Notes: generated by a model not told the origin, from the sequence alone. A DNA stretch of 64,000 bases from Myxococcales bacterium (GCA_020633315.1 JACKDV010000001.1:871172-935171), one strand, 5' to 3'. Positions 47,652 to 57,128 are shown, numbered from the stretch's first letter. Translations and numbers: made by a program.

Positions 47652-48445
47652 GCGGGGCTCCCGAAGCCGTGGCGCCGCAGCACCGCCTGGCCGGCCTCGC
47701 CGCGCAGGAGGGCCACGAAGCGCTCGGCGAGCCCGGGGGCGGCGGCCGCCGTCAGCACCCCCACGTGGTACTCGGGACGCACGCCGAGCTCGGGCAGCGA
47801 CACCACCTCGACCGCGCGCGCGCTCGTGGCGTCGCTGCGATAGACCAGCGCGGCATCGGCCTCGCCGAGCTCCACCTTGGTCAGCACCAGCCGCACGTTG
47901 GGCTCGAGCGAGACCACCCGGGCCTCCACGCGTGAGCGGAACCCGGGGCCGTAGAGGGCCTCGGCGCGGTCGAGCACGGTGCGGGCGTAGCTGCCGATGG
48001 GGACCTCGGGGGTGCCCAGCACCACGCGCTCGGCCCGGGGTAGGTCCTCGAGGGTGCGCAGCCCGGCCGGGTTGCCGCGCGGGACCACCAGCACCAGCTC
48101 GCCGGTGGCGAAGACCTCGGCGTCGCGCACCCACCCGGCCTCGACCAGCGCCTCCATGTGGCGGGCGTTGGCCGAGGCGAACAGGTCGGCGGGCGCCCCC
48201 TGCTCGATCTGCACGCGCAAGGCCTGGCTGCCCGCCGTGCTGAGCACCACCGCCACGCCCTGGGCGGCCTGGAAGTCGGACGCCAGCTCGGTGAAGGCGT
48301 CGGTGAGCGAGGCCGCCGCGAGCACGGTGAGGGTGCCCGCGCCCGAGGACGAGCGGCCGCAGGCGCCCAGGGCCAGGCCCAGGCCGCCCGAGCTCAGCAG
48401 CCGTCCGAAGCGACGGCGACCGAGATGTCCATCGCGCGCGCTCAT
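47648..48445 (-). CDS. modA: Molybdate-binding lipoprotein
   Basis: A 265-residue periplasmic binding protein with a lipobox ending GAC (Cys near residue 29). The mature protein starts with TLTVLAAASLTDAFTEL, the family signature for molybdate-binding ModA with its ligand Ser. Later come STAGSQAL and GQAVLRRHGF at the C-terminus. Start ATG 48445 overlaps the regulator stop (ATGA). A lipoprotein form is expected where the binding protein is tethered to a membrane. Anion choice between molybdate and tungstate cannot be settled here. Confidence 0.93.
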   Translation of the reverse strand: MSARDGHLGRRRFGRLLSSGGLGLALGACGRSSSGAGTLTVLAAASLTDAFTELASDFQAAQGVAVVLSTAGSQALRVQIEQGAPADLFASANARHMEALVEAGWVRDAEVFATGELVLVVPRGNPAGLRTLEDLPRAERVVLGTPEVPIGSYARTVLDRAEALYGPGFRSRVEARVVSLEPNVRLVLTKVELGEADAALVYRSDATSARAVEVVSLPELGVRPEYHVGVLTAAAAPGLAERFVALLRGEAGQAVLRRHGFGSPA

Positions 48446-49518
48446 GGGGTCACCGCGTGTCCGAGCGCCGCCGCGTCGTAGGAGCCCAGCGCGGTGATCT
48501 CTCGCCGCAGCAGCGGATCATCGAGCGCCCGTAGCAGCCGGGCCACGTGGGGCTGGGCCAGCCCGTCGCGGGTGACGACGAGGTCGAAGCCCTCCTCGGT
48601 GAGGGGGACGAAGGCCAGCCCGTGGGCGCGGGCCACCGGCTCGATGCACACCCCCACGTCGGCCACTGCCATGGCCACCGCGCGGGCCACCGCCGCGTGG
48701 TCGGGGGCGACCACGGTCACCGTGGCCTCGGCCGGGCTCGCCCCGCGACGCTCCAGGGCCCGGCGCAGCACCGCGTGGGCGCCCGAGCCGGGCTCGCGCA
48801 TCGCCCAGCGCACGGCGGGCTCGAGGAGATCGTCGAGGGTCCGCCCCGCCAGCGCGGGGGCGAGGACCAGCCCGGCCCGCCAGCGCACCAGGCGGACGAG
48901 GCCGGCCGAGGGCCCCAGGCGAGCGCGCACGAGACCGGCGTGGTCGGAGCCCGCCTCGTGATCCTCGAGGTGGATCCCGGCCACGTGGGCCCGGCCCTCC
49001 GTCAGCAGCCGCAGCGCGGTGCTGCTGTTGGCCGGGATCCAGTGGGCCCGGCCCGCTCCGCTCCGCTCCACGCGATCGAGCACCGGGCCGAGCACGGGGG
49101 CGCAGCCGGCCACCAGCACGTTGGCCTCGAGGGTGGTCGGCGGCACGAGCAGGCTGGTGCGGACGTGCCCGGAGGGGTCCTCGAGCGTGGCGAGGCCGTC
49201 GGCGCTGCGCGTCGACCCGGGCGCCAGGGCGTGGGCCACCCAGCGCTCCCCTACCCGGCCGATCACCACGCGGGTCGAGCTCGCGAGCCCGGAGGGCTCG
49301 GCGAGGGAGCTCGCGACCAGCTCGGTCTCGAGCTCCGGCTCGCTCGACCCAGCGCCCCGGGCGTCCATCCAGGCCAGCACCTCCGACCGACGGAACCGCC
49401 AGTGGCCCCGCCCCCGCCGGTGCCCCGGCAGGCCCTGTCGCAGCAGCCGATACAGGTGCTTGGGGTGCACGCGCAGCAGCCGGGCAACCTCGGTCGAGGT
49501 CAGAAGCTCGTCCTCCAT
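48442..49518 (-). CDS. HTH regulator with periplasmic-binding-protein-like domain (ModE-like role)
   Basis: A 358-residue protein starting at ATG 49518. The first ~60 residues are an excisionase/MerR-type helix-turn-helix: TSTEVARLLRVHPKHLYRLLRQG, read as TSTEVARLLRV then HPKHLYRLLR. The rest (about 70-358) is a PBP-like domain of the kind fused to HTH units in molybdate regulators, with ANSSTALRLLTEGRAHVAG and AVADVGVCIEPVARAHGLAF. It is the first gene of the mod operon and overlaps modA. It lies next to the four 10-bp repeats. It probably senses molybdate and controls both the operon and the divergent porin gene. Confidence 0.85.
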   Translation of the reverse strand: MEDELLTSTEVARLLRVHPKHLYRLLRQGLPGHRRGRGHWRFRRSEVLAWMDARGAGSSEPELETELVASSLAEPSGLASSTRVVIGRVGERWVAHALAPGSTRSADGLATLEDPSGHVRTSLLVPPTTLEANVLVAGCAPVLGPVLDRVERSGAGRAHWIPANSSTALRLLTEGRAHVAGIHLEDHEAGSDHAGLVRARLGPSAGLVRLVRWRAGLVLAPALAGRTLDDLLEPAVRWAMREPGSGAHAVLRRALERRGASPAEATVTVVAPDHAAVARAVAMAVADVGVCIEPVARAHGLAFVPLTEEGFDLVVTRDGLAQPHVARLLRALDDPLLRREITALGSYDAAALGHAVTP

Positions 49519-49530
49519 GTGGCCATCAAA

Positions 49531-49570
49531 GGGTAGCAAATGGTAACATCAGGAATCAATAGGTAGCAGA
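49531..49570. promoter_or_regulatory. Four 10-bp phased repeats (GGTARCA type) between mod operon and porin
   Basis: In the 63 bp between the divergent starts, the blocks GGTAGCA (49532), GGTAACA (49542), GGAATCA (49552) and GGTAGCA (49562) follow one another at exactly 10 bp. All lie on one face of the helix. The stretch is AT-rich in an otherwise GC-rich region. It is a strong candidate operator for the HTH regulator encoded alongside, and probably overlaps both promoters. Confidence 0.75.
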
Positions 49571-49581
49571 GCGACTCGCGT

Positions 49582-50829
49582 ATGTTCCCGTTCCTCCCCT
49601 TGCTCGCCTCCCTGGCCTCCCTGGCCTCCCCGCCCGCCCCCACCGAGCCACCGCCCTCCGATGCCCCCTCGCCCGCGCGGGCCACCTTCACCCCCGGCAA
49701 GGGCATCCGCTGGTCCAGCGAGGATGGTCGCTCGGCGCTGAGCGTGGGTCTGTTCACCCACGTGCTGGGCACGGTGGAGCACGACGAGGCCGACGACGCC
49801 GACGACGCGGATCCCCCGACCACCTTGGCGCTGGAGCTCCGTCGAGCCCGCCTGCTGCTGGGCGGTCACTTCCTGGGACCCCACAACCGCTTCGGGGTGC
49901 AGCTGGCGTTCTCGCCCCGCGACCTGCAGATGCGAGACGGCCGGCCCACCAAGACCCCGATCTTCGACTGGACCCTCGAGCTCGACCAGATCCCCGACCT
50001 GGTGTTCCGCGTGGGCCAGTTCCGCGTGCCGTGGAGCCGCGAGCGTCGGATCCCGATCGGCAAGATCATGATGGCCGATCGCTCGATGCCCAACTTCGAG
50101 CTCAACCTCGATCGCGACGTGGGGATGTCGCTGCGCTCCCCCGACTTCATGGGCTGGGGGTGGCTACGCTACGAGCTGGGCCTGTTCGTCGGCGAGGGAC
50201 GAGACGCCTACCAGCCCGACGGGACCGGCCTGCTGTACGTGGCCCGCGTGGAGCTGCTGCCCCTGGGCATGTTCGAGGACTACGACGAGACCGATCGCGA
50301 GCGCTCCCCCCGGCCTCGCCTGAGCCTGGGCGGCGCGTATGCCTTCCTCGCCGACGCCAAGGGCAACCGCGGCATCCTGGGGTCCGCCCCCACCGACGGC
50401 GGCACCACCAACATCCACGCCGTGACGGCCGACGTGGTGCTCAAGGTCGCCGGGGTCACCGTGCTCGGCGAGGGCTACTGGCGTCGAGGCATCCGGGACT
50501 ACGGCAGCGCCACCATCGACGATCCCATGCTCGGTCCCATCCCCGCCCCGCTCGAGGCCCCCCGCGACGGCGGAGGGCTGTTCGCCCAGGTGGGCTGGCT
50601 CGTGCCCCGGATCCCGCTCGAGCTCGGCACGCGCTACGGCTTGGTCCGCCCCTCGCGTCGTCGCGAGAGCTCGATGCCCTCTCGCGACGAGGTGGCCGCG
50701 AGCGTGGGCTGGCTGGTGCGCGGCCCCGCGCTCAAGCTGGTGGCCGACTACGCCCACGAATGGCCCGGGGGCTCGGGCTCCGCCGATGGCCTGCATCGCG
50801 TGCGACTCCAGCTCCAGGCGGCGTTCTGA
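49582..50829 (+). CDS. OprP-like outer-membrane porin for oxyanions
   Basis: A 415-residue protein with a short signal peptide (about 1-16, FLPLLASLASLASP) and an acidic Pro/Ala linker. Barrel strands follow, with the FRVGQFRVPWSRERRI pattern of phosphate-selective porins (OprO/OprP family), and a C-terminal Phe. It diverges from the mod operon across the shared repeat operator. That suggests it lets molybdate or a related oxyanion through the outer membrane. Direct evidence of anion choice is lacking. Start ATG 49582. Confidence 0.8.
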   Translation: MFPFLPLLASLASLASPPAPTEPPPSDAPSPARATFTPGKGIRWSSEDGRSALSVGLFTHVLGTVEHDEADDADDADPPTTLALELRRARLLLGGHFLGPHNRFGVQLAFSPRDLQMRDGRPTKTPIFDWTLELDQIPDLVFRVGQFRVPWSRERRIPIGKIMMADRSMPNFELNLDRDVGMSLRSPDFMGWGWLRYELGLFVGEGRDAYQPDGTGLLYVARVELLPLGMFEDYDETDRERSPRPRLSLGGAYAFLADAKGNRGILGSAPTDGGTTNIHAVTADVVLKVAGVTVLGEGYWRRGIRDYGSATIDDPMLGPIPAPLEAPRDGGGLFAQVGWLVPRIPLELGTRYGLVRPSRRRESSMPSRDEVAASVGWLVRGPALKLVADYAHEWPGGSGSADGLHRVRLQLQAAF

Positions 50830-50962
50830 TCCTCGTTCCGGTGGCGTGCTCGCCCGGGCCCGCGGCGGCGAGGCAGCGAGCGACGAGCCCGCGCCTGCCC
50901 CGTGCGCGCCGCGCCGAGGCTCTCGGCGCCCAGCTCTGGTACACCCCGCCCGAGGTCACGCC

Positions 50963-51799
50963 ATGAAGAGCTTCACCCACAAGGTCGCCGCGATCACCGG
51001 AGCCGGCTCGGGCATCGGTCGCCAGCTCGCCTACCTGCTGATCGGTGCCGGGGCCGAGGTCGCGCTCGCCGACATCGACGAGGACGGCCTGACGCAGACC
51101 GCCACGCGCTGCCGCTCGCTGGGGGGCGGCCGGGTGAGCACCGCGCGGCTCGACGTGTCCGACCGCGATGCCGTCCATGGCTGGGCCGACGCCGTGGCCG
51201 CCGAGCACGGCCGGGTCAACCTCGTGTTCAACAACGCCGGAGTGGCCCTCGCCAGCACCCTCGAGGGGGTGAGCTACGAGGACTTCGAGTGGATCATGAA
51301 CATCAACTTCTGGGGCGTGGTGCACGGGACCAAGGCCTTCCTGCCCCACCTGCGCGCCTCGGGGGACGGCCACGTGATCAACACCTCGAGCGTGTTCGGG
51401 CTCATCGCCGTGCCCGGCAACGGCACCTACAACGCCACCAAGTTCGCGGTGCGAGGCTTCACCGAGGCGCTGCGCCAGGAGCTCGAGCTGTCGGGTGCCC
51501 CGGTGAGCGCCACCAGCGTGCACCCCGGCGGGATCAAGACCAACATCGCCCGTGCCGCCCGCTACGACCGCAGCGTGGCCGATCTGGTGGGCGACGTGGA
51601 CGCCAGCCGCAAGCGCTTCGAGAAGCTGTTCATCACCGAGGCCGAGACCGCGGCCAAGACCATCCTCGACGGCGTGCGTCGCAACGCACGGCGAGTGCTC
51701 ATCGGCCCGGACGCGCGGGTGATCGACCTGATGCAGCGGCTGATGCCCAGCGCCTACCAGCGGGTGTCGATGGCCATCACCAAGCGACAGACCCGCTGA
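50963..51799 (+). CDS. Short-chain dehydrogenase/reductase
   Basis: A 278-residue classical SDR. The cofactor loop is TGAGSGIG (12-19). A DID after beta2 suggests NAD(H). NNAG is present near residue 91, the catalytic Ser is in NTSSVFG, and the YxxxK is YNATK. The extended C-terminus (from about residue 205) resembles enzymes of the sorbitol or acyl-reductase kind. The start ATG 50963 is the first Met of the domain. It is 133 bp after the porin gene and probably belongs to another unit. Confidence 0.85.
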   Translation: MKSFTHKVAAITGAGSGIGRQLAYLLIGAGAEVALADIDEDGLTQTATRCRSLGGGRVSTARLDVSDRDAVHGWADAVAAEHGRVNLVFNNAGVALASTLEGVSYEDFEWIMNINFWGVVHGTKAFLPHLRASGDGHVINTSSVFGLIAVPGNGTYNATKFAVRGFTEALRQELELSGAPVSATSVHPGGIKTNIARAARYDRSVADLVGDVDASRKRFEKLFITEAETAAKTILDGVRRNARRVLIGPDARVIDLMQRLMPSAYQRVSMAITKRQTR

Positions 51800-51838
51800 G
51801 CGAGCGCGCCGGGCTGCTACCAAGTCACGGGGCCGGCC

Positions 51839-53284
51839 CTACTCCGGCTGCACCGCCGGACCCGAGGGCTGGCCCGGCACCGGCAGCACGAATTCCCGCT
51901 CGAAGCGCAGGCCCGACAGCGTCGCCGGGAACTGCCAGCGGCGGGTGGCCGCCACGATGCAGTCGACCACCGGCTCGGGCAGCGTGCGATCCTGCGTGGT
52001 CACCTCGTCGAGCGTGCCGGCGTCGCCCATCGTCATGGTGAGGGTGACCGAGCCCGTGACCGGGCCCTCGGCCCTGGACTCGCAAAAGCGCACCTCGCCC
52101 ATGTGCGCCCCGATCACGAAGCCGAGGAGCTGGTGGTCCTCGGCGCTGCCCGCCGGCGGGTCGCCCAGCGGCACGGTCCACACGGTGTGGCGCTCGTAGG
52201 CCTCGGGCGGGGCCTCGCCTGCGTAGGCGTACATCGACTGCGTCACGCACTCGACCACCTCCGGGTCGTCGGAGGTAGCATCGACCACCTCGACCGACTC
52301 GTAGATCGTGCCCACGCCGGGCGCTCCGATCTCGTGGCACGCGAGGGTGACCGATCCCGCGGCGTCGCGATCCAGATCGTCCACGCAGGCCCGCACCAGC
52401 TCGCGGAAGGCCCGGTGGGCGGCCAGCGAGCGCTCCTCCTCCGCCGCCTCGGCCGCGGGATCCGGGGCCGCGGCTCCGTCCTGCGCGGGCACCAGGTCGC
52501 GATGGATGCTCGCGCGCCGCTGCTCCCACTGCGCCCGCGGGGCGGCCGTGGTGGGGGTGGCCTCGGCCGCGGCGACGGGCGGGGAGGCCTCGGCGGTCGC
52601 GGGGGCCTTGCTCGACGGGTCCTCCGGACCGAGCGCGAGCCAGCCGGCCACACCGGCGGTGCCCATGGTGGTGGTGATCAACAGTGCCTTGATGGTGATG
52701 CTCATGGTGCTGCTTCCTGCGTTGCTGGCGATCGGGGCCATCCCCCGCGGGGGGAGGGCCAGGACGACGGCGCACCACGTCTCACGTGATCCGTACCGAC
52801 GATCGAGCGAGCCTCGCAGCCGCTGGAGCGATCGGTGGACCCGCGATCGGATCGTCGCCGACGGGATGCCGAGGGCCCGACCGATCTCGGCCGCGCTCTC
52901 GCCTTCGAAGTACCGTCGAACGATGATCCGCTGGTCCTCCGCCGGCAGCCGCTGCAGCTGCTCGAGCAGCGTCTCGAGCACCTTGAGGCGCTCGTGCTCC
53001 GCATCGGGAGCCCGGGGCTCGACCCCGAGCGCGGGGGCGACCTGCTCCCGCGCCTCCCGTCGCTGCTCGCCCCGCCGACGCATCCGCAGGCGGTTGCGCA
53101 GCACGGTGGCCAGCCAGGGGCGCCAGGGCGCGTCCCCATCACGCGGGGGGCTGCGCCAGGCCTCGACCAGGGTGTCCTGCACCAGGTCCTGGGCCTCGTC
53201 GCCGTCCCGGGCGAGCCGGACGGCGAAGCGTTGGAGCCACTGCAGGTCCTCGAGCACGCCGTTGGGTAGTGCGACCGTGTCCAT
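51839..53284 (-). CDS. ECF sigma factor fused to a membrane anchor and C-terminal domain
   Basis: A 481-residue protein. Region 2 is at about 12-75 (EAQDLVQDTLVEAWRS, with the RPWLATVLRNRLR helix). Region 4 is at about 105-160 (RLPAEDQRIIVRRYFEGES and ATIRSRVHRSLQRLR). A hydrophobic segment at 196-218 (ITIKALLITTTMGTAGVAGW) crosses the membrane. The remaining ~260 residues are outside and end in a domain with GSVTLTMTMGDAGTL and VVDCIVAATRRWQFPA. That pattern is known from myxobacterial AgmX-like proteins. Fusion of a sigma factor to an outer sensor would make an anti-sigma factor unnecessary, or would be released by proteolysis. Start ATG 53284. Confidence 0.75.
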   Translation of the reverse strand: MDTVALPNGVLEDLQWLQRFAVRLARDGDEAQDLVQDTLVEAWRSPPRDGDAPWRPWLATVLRNRLRMRRRGEQRREAREQVAPALGVEPRAPDAEHERLKVLETLLEQLQRLPAEDQRIIVRRYFEGESAAEIGRALGIPSATIRSRVHRSLQRLRGSLDRRYGSRETWCAVVLALPPRGMAPIASNAGSSTMSITIKALLITTTMGTAGVAGWLALGPEDPSSKAPATAEASPPVAAAEATPTTAAPRAQWEQRRASIHRDLVPAQDGAAAPDPAAEAAEEERSLAAHRAFRELVRACVDDLDRDAAGSVTLACHEIGAPGVGTIYESVEVVDATSDDPEVVECVTQSMYAYAGEAPPEAYERHTVWTVPLGDPPAGSAEDHQLLGFVIGAHMGEVRFCESRAEGPVTGSVTLTMTMGDAGTLDEVTTQDRTLPEPVVDCIVAATRRWQFPATLSGLRFEREFVLPVPGQPSGPAVQPE

Positions 53285-53518
53285 CGTTCACCCCCGGCGT
53301 GCCGCCGCGCCCCGAAGCGTTGCAACTTTCTCATGGCCCCCGGTCGATTCCTCGCGGCGCGCCCCCCGGATCTGCCGGATCGAGCACCGCAGGCCCGTTG
53401 CGTGGGGCAGAGCACGAGGACGCAATGCTTGCCGATGCAAAGAGCGGTGCCGCTCTCGGCGCCTACCGTACCGTTGTTTCGCTTACAGGGACTGCACCGG
53501 CGACATACATACGAATTC

Positions 53519-55936
53519 ATGCACAAGCCCAAGATCCTGGCAGGTCTGTCGTTGCTCGGTGGAGCGCTGCTGCCTGCCTCGTCGCTCGCCGCCACCGCGC
53601 TCGAGGTGGGTCCCTCGATCGTGCTGTCCAACGGATCGGGCGACCAGGCCCCCGACCTCGACCTCGCCGCCAAGGTCAAGCTCATCGGCATGGGCAACGG
53701 CACCCTCATCGCCGTCTTCGCCGACGGAGCGGGAGATCCGATCTACGACGTGAAGTCCCAGGCGGTCCGCCCCGCCCGCGACGTGTACGTGCGGACCTGC
53801 AACTACCACTCGGCCGACTGCGGGGACGAGGCAAGCTGGAGCGCGGCCGTCAACGTCTCGCAGACCGCGGGCCTGTCCTCGGCCACCACCGCCTGGCAGG
53901 GACCCGGCCTGCCCGCGGCGCCCTACGTGGGCGACTCCGACAAGCCCAACATCTTCGGCAACGGATCGCGGGCCGTGATCACCTGGGTGGACGCCTACTG
54001 CCCCGGCGGAGCGCAGGGCTCGGTGAGCTACCTCGAGCTCGACGATCGCGAGATTCCCTACCACTGCACCTGGGCCGCGGTCTCCACCAACAACGGGGGC
54101 AGCTGGGGCCCGCCCCAGCCGCTGAGCGACGGCTCGCGCGACTCCAAGCAGGACGTGAGCCGCGGGACCGACCAGGCCTGGGTGATCACCTGGCAGGAGG
54201 ATCCGCAGGGCCTGCAGCTCGGCGAGGCCGAGGGCCCCGGCGAGGGAGCCTCGGGGGCCAACGTCTCCCACGGCACCGACATCTGGTACACCTACCTGCC
54301 CATCGCCGAGCTGATGGCGGGCTCCCCCTTCCCGCCGGCCTGGCGCCTCACCGACAACTACACCCACGACCTCACGGTCCAGGGCATGCCCACCGAGCTC
54401 GAGGGCGGCGTGGCCGGGGCCTCGCGCGCCAACACGGCGCTCGTGGGCAACACCGTGCTCGTGGCCTACGAGGAGACCAAGGGCTCCGGCGGGCTCGAGG
54501 AGGGCAAGGTGATCCGCTACCACGTGTTCCCCTTCGATCAGCCGCCCACGAGCTGCGAGCCCGATCCCATGGGAGCCCCCGGCGACTGCCTGCTGGGCGC
54601 GAGGGGCCAGCCGATCCCCGCCGCCAACGACCCCGCGCGCATGGGCTGCATCCTCTCCGACCCCGCCGAGAGCTCCCGGCGCGTGCGCTTCGTGACCCAG
54701 GGCAGCCCGGGGATGGCCAGCTCCATCAAGCTGTTCATCTTCTGGAAGCAGGGGGTGTTCGATCAGGGGGGGCCCAGCGACATCGTGGGGCGCGGCGGCT
54801 ACTTCCCCATGGGCGCCATGGGCTCGGCCCCGGGCTTCCGCTGGCAGGATCTCGATCCTCCCGTCGCGATGCCCACCGCGACCACGCTCGGCGACGTGCC
54901 CGACGGCTGCCTGATCCTCGGCGACGAGATGGCGATGGACGGCGCGCGGGCCAATGCGCCCGGGCTGAACCTCAGCTCCGAGACCGAGAGCGGCGGCGCG
55001 CTGGAGGCCGGCACCAGCGACAACGACATCGAGAACGCGCTGGCCCACCGCGCGGTGCTCAGCGGGGACTTCCTCGCGCTCGGCTACAGCTACACCGCCG
55101 ACTGGGCGGTGGCGACCTACACCGACCAGGAGAACTACGACTTCTGGGTGCGCACCTCGATCGACGGCGGCGCGACCTGGGGCGAGCCGGTGGACCTCAC
55201 CACCGAGCACACCACGGCGCTGGCCGCCTCGCTCGGGCTCGATCCCACCGGGGTCAACGTGCGAGAGCCCCGGCTGGTCAAGACCCCGAGCAACGGGCCG
55301 GGCTGTCCCTCGGGCGATCCGATGGGGCCCGACACCACCGACCCGGAGGACTGCGGCTCGGAGACCTTCTTCGTCGCGTGGGGGACCCAGCTCAACACCT
55401 ACGAGCACCTGGGGCCCGGGGCCGACCTCGACCTCTACGTGACGCGCTCCACCGACCAGGGGGCGAGCTACGAGGAGGTGCAGCTGCTCGCGGCGGGAGG
55501 CGAGGTGGAGGAGCTCGAGTCGCAGCTCCGCCCCACGCCCGACGGCAACCGGCTGTTCGCGGTGTGGAACGCGACCGTCGACGGAGCCACCGATGCCCTG
55601 CTCGCGGTGGCGGTCGCCCAGGACGATCCGGGCGGCGAGACCACCGGAGGCGAGACCGAGGGAGACACGGACACCGAGGGGGACACGGACACCGACGGCA
55701 ACACCGGGACCGGGGGCATGACCTCGGGCTCCGGCACCGGCGTGGCCGATGGCAGCACCGGCGGCGGCGAGCCCAGCGACTCCAGCGGGGGCACCAGCGG
55801 GGGCGCCACGGACGGCTCGGGCCAGGACGCGCTCGACGACGGCTGCGGCTGCCGCTCCACCCCCCAGCCCACGGGCGCCGCCCTGCTGATGGGCCTGGGC
55901 CTGCTCGGCCTCGGTCGACGTCGTCGACGGCGCTGA
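53519..55936 (+). CDS. Secreted protein with MYXO-CTERM-type sorting tail
   Basis: An 805-residue protein with a signal peptide (MHKPKILAGLSLLGGALLPASSLA). The body carries sialidase/BNR-like repeats such as STNNGGSWGPPQPL and SIDGGATWGEPVDL (S-x-D/N-G-G-x-W), typical of beta-propellers. Near the end is a Gly/Thr/Asp/Glu linker (GETEGDTDTEGDTD). Then come a CGC motif, a hydrophobic segment and an RRRRRR tail, the MYXO-CTERM anchor processed by a rhombosortase-type system. It probably sits on the cell surface. It diverges from the sigma factor gene, which may control it. Start ATG 53519. Confidence 0.8.
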   Translation: MHKPKILAGLSLLGGALLPASSLAATALEVGPSIVLSNGSGDQAPDLDLAAKVKLIGMGNGTLIAVFADGAGDPIYDVKSQAVRPARDVYVRTCNYHSADCGDEASWSAAVNVSQTAGLSSATTAWQGPGLPAAPYVGDSDKPNIFGNGSRAVITWVDAYCPGGAQGSVSYLELDDREIPYHCTWAAVSTNNGGSWGPPQPLSDGSRDSKQDVSRGTDQAWVITWQEDPQGLQLGEAEGPGEGASGANVSHGTDIWYTYLPIAELMAGSPFPPAWRLTDNYTHDLTVQGMPTELEGGVAGASRANTALVGNTVLVAYEETKGSGGLEEGKVIRYHVFPFDQPPTSCEPDPMGAPGDCLLGARGQPIPAANDPARMGCILSDPAESSRRVRFVTQGSPGMASSIKLFIFWKQGVFDQGGPSDIVGRGGYFPMGAMGSAPGFRWQDLDPPVAMPTATTLGDVPDGCLILGDEMAMDGARANAPGLNLSSETESGGALEAGTSDNDIENALAHRAVLSGDFLALGYSYTADWAVATYTDQENYDFWVRTSIDGGATWGEPVDLTTEHTTALAASLGLDPTGVNVREPRLVKTPSNGPGCPSGDPMGPDTTDPEDCGSETFFVAWGTQLNTYEHLGPGADLDLYVTRSTDQGASYEEVQLLAAGGEVEELESQLRPTPDGNRLFAVWNATVDGATDALLAVAVAQDDPGGETTGGETEGDTDTEGDTDTDGNTGTGGMTSGSGTGVADGSTGGGEPSDSSGGTSGGATDGSGQDALDDGCGCRSTPQPTGAALLMGLGLLGLGRRRRRR

Positions 55937-56069
55937 GCCCACGTAGCGGCCGCGGGTCGCTCCTCGCGGGGGGCTCGTGGCCGGCGCGATCCCGGCCGTC
56001 GTCATGGTTGCATCACGACTCGCGAAACGACCCCCCCGGGCGGCGGCCCGGGTGCTACGGTGGAGCCCG

Positions 56070-57128
56070 ATGTCCCTCTCGGCGCTGGCCCGGGCCCTCG
56101 GGCGATGGACGGCCGCGTCGATCGTCGGCATCGTCTTGGTGATCGCGCTCGGCTCGGCCCTGCTCGGCGGGACGGTGGCCCTGGCCCTGGTGGCCCTGGC
56201 CCTGAGCATCGTGCCCCTGCTGGTCGCGCGACGCTGGCCGGCGGTGGGCGCCTGGCTGGCCGCGGCCCTGCTCGCGGCCGCCCCGTTCGCGCTGGTGATG
56301 GCCCGCTGGATGCTGGACCAGCCGCTCGTGATCTCGCGCTGGCGCTGTGGCACGGGCGATGCGGCGCTGTGGATCCTGGTGATGCCCACCGCGCAGGCCC
56401 TGCTCGCCCTGCTCGCGGGCGCGCTGTGGCGAGGGCGACGACGGCTGGCCCGGCTGTGGCAGCCGATGACGACGGTGGGCGTGGTGGTCGGCATGGGCCT
56501 GCTGCTCGCCGGCGGGGTGCGTACCCTGCAGTGGGGTCCCGCCAGCGACGTGGAGTGGGTGCTGAGCCGGGCCGAGGCCGTCGAGATCCCCGGCATCCCC
56601 ACCGACGGCGCCAGCGTGGTCGAGGTGGCGGGCGTGGTGGTCGAGCGCTCCTGCATCCTCGGCGCCTGCGAGGCCGGGCTGCGGACCACCACCATGGCCG
56701 CCTCCGACGAGGCGCTGCACACCACCTACGAGACCTGGTCGGCCGCCGATCCCGTCGTCGTCTACGTGCTGGGCGACTTCCGGGTGATCGAGGCCACGCC
56801 CATGCCCCATCGCCGGGGCACCCGTCGCCTGGCGCTCGACCTGCGTCACCCCTGGGTGATCGACCTGCACGTCGCCGACGTCGCCGACGCCTTCGGCCCC
56901 TCCCCCGCCGCCCTGCTGCTGGCGCTGGTGGGGCTGCTGGCCTGCGCGGGCTCGCAGTGGCTGGGTGGCTTCGCGCCCCTGGTGTGGCGACGGCTGGGCG
57001 CACGCCGGGCCGAGCGCGACGCGGGGCACATCGACGAGGTGATCGCCCTGCGCATGACCCATGCGGCGGTGCTGGTGGTGACCGCCCTGCCCTTGCTCGC
57101 CAGCGCCTGGATCGGCCTGGTCGTGTGA
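56070..57128 (+). CDS. Polytopic membrane protein with an outer domain, function unknown
   Basis: A 352-residue protein starting at ATG 56070 after GGAG. Four hydrophobic helices fill the first ~150 residues. A soluble beta-type domain (about 155-285, SDVEWVLSRAEAVEIPG) follows, and two more helices are at the C-terminus. It contains two Cys in CILGAC. I recognise no family. The lipoprotein with the PQQ-like fold begins 78 bp downstream on the same strand and may be linked. Confidence 0.55.
   Translation: MSLSALARALGRWTAASIVGIVLVIALGSALLGGTVALALVALALSIVPLLVARRWPAVGAWLAAALLAAAPFALVMARWMLDQPLVISRWRCGTGDAALWILVMPTAQALLALLAGALWRGRRRLARLWQPMTTVGVVVGMGLLLAGGVRTLQWGPASDVEWVLSRAEAVEIPGIPTDGASVVEVAGVVVERSCILGACEAGLRTTTMAASDEALHTTYETWSAADPVVVYVLGDFRVIEATPMPHRRGTRRLALDLRHPWVIDLHVADVADAFGPSPAALLLALVGLLACAGSQWLGGFAPLVWRRLGARRAERDAGHIDEVIALRMTHAAVLVVTALPLLASAWIGLVV

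Noticed and set aside
53483..56725. A 1080-codon minus-strand frame opposite the MYXO-CTERM gene
   Set aside because: The plus strand has the signal peptide, the repeats and the sorting tail. The minus translation is low complexity.
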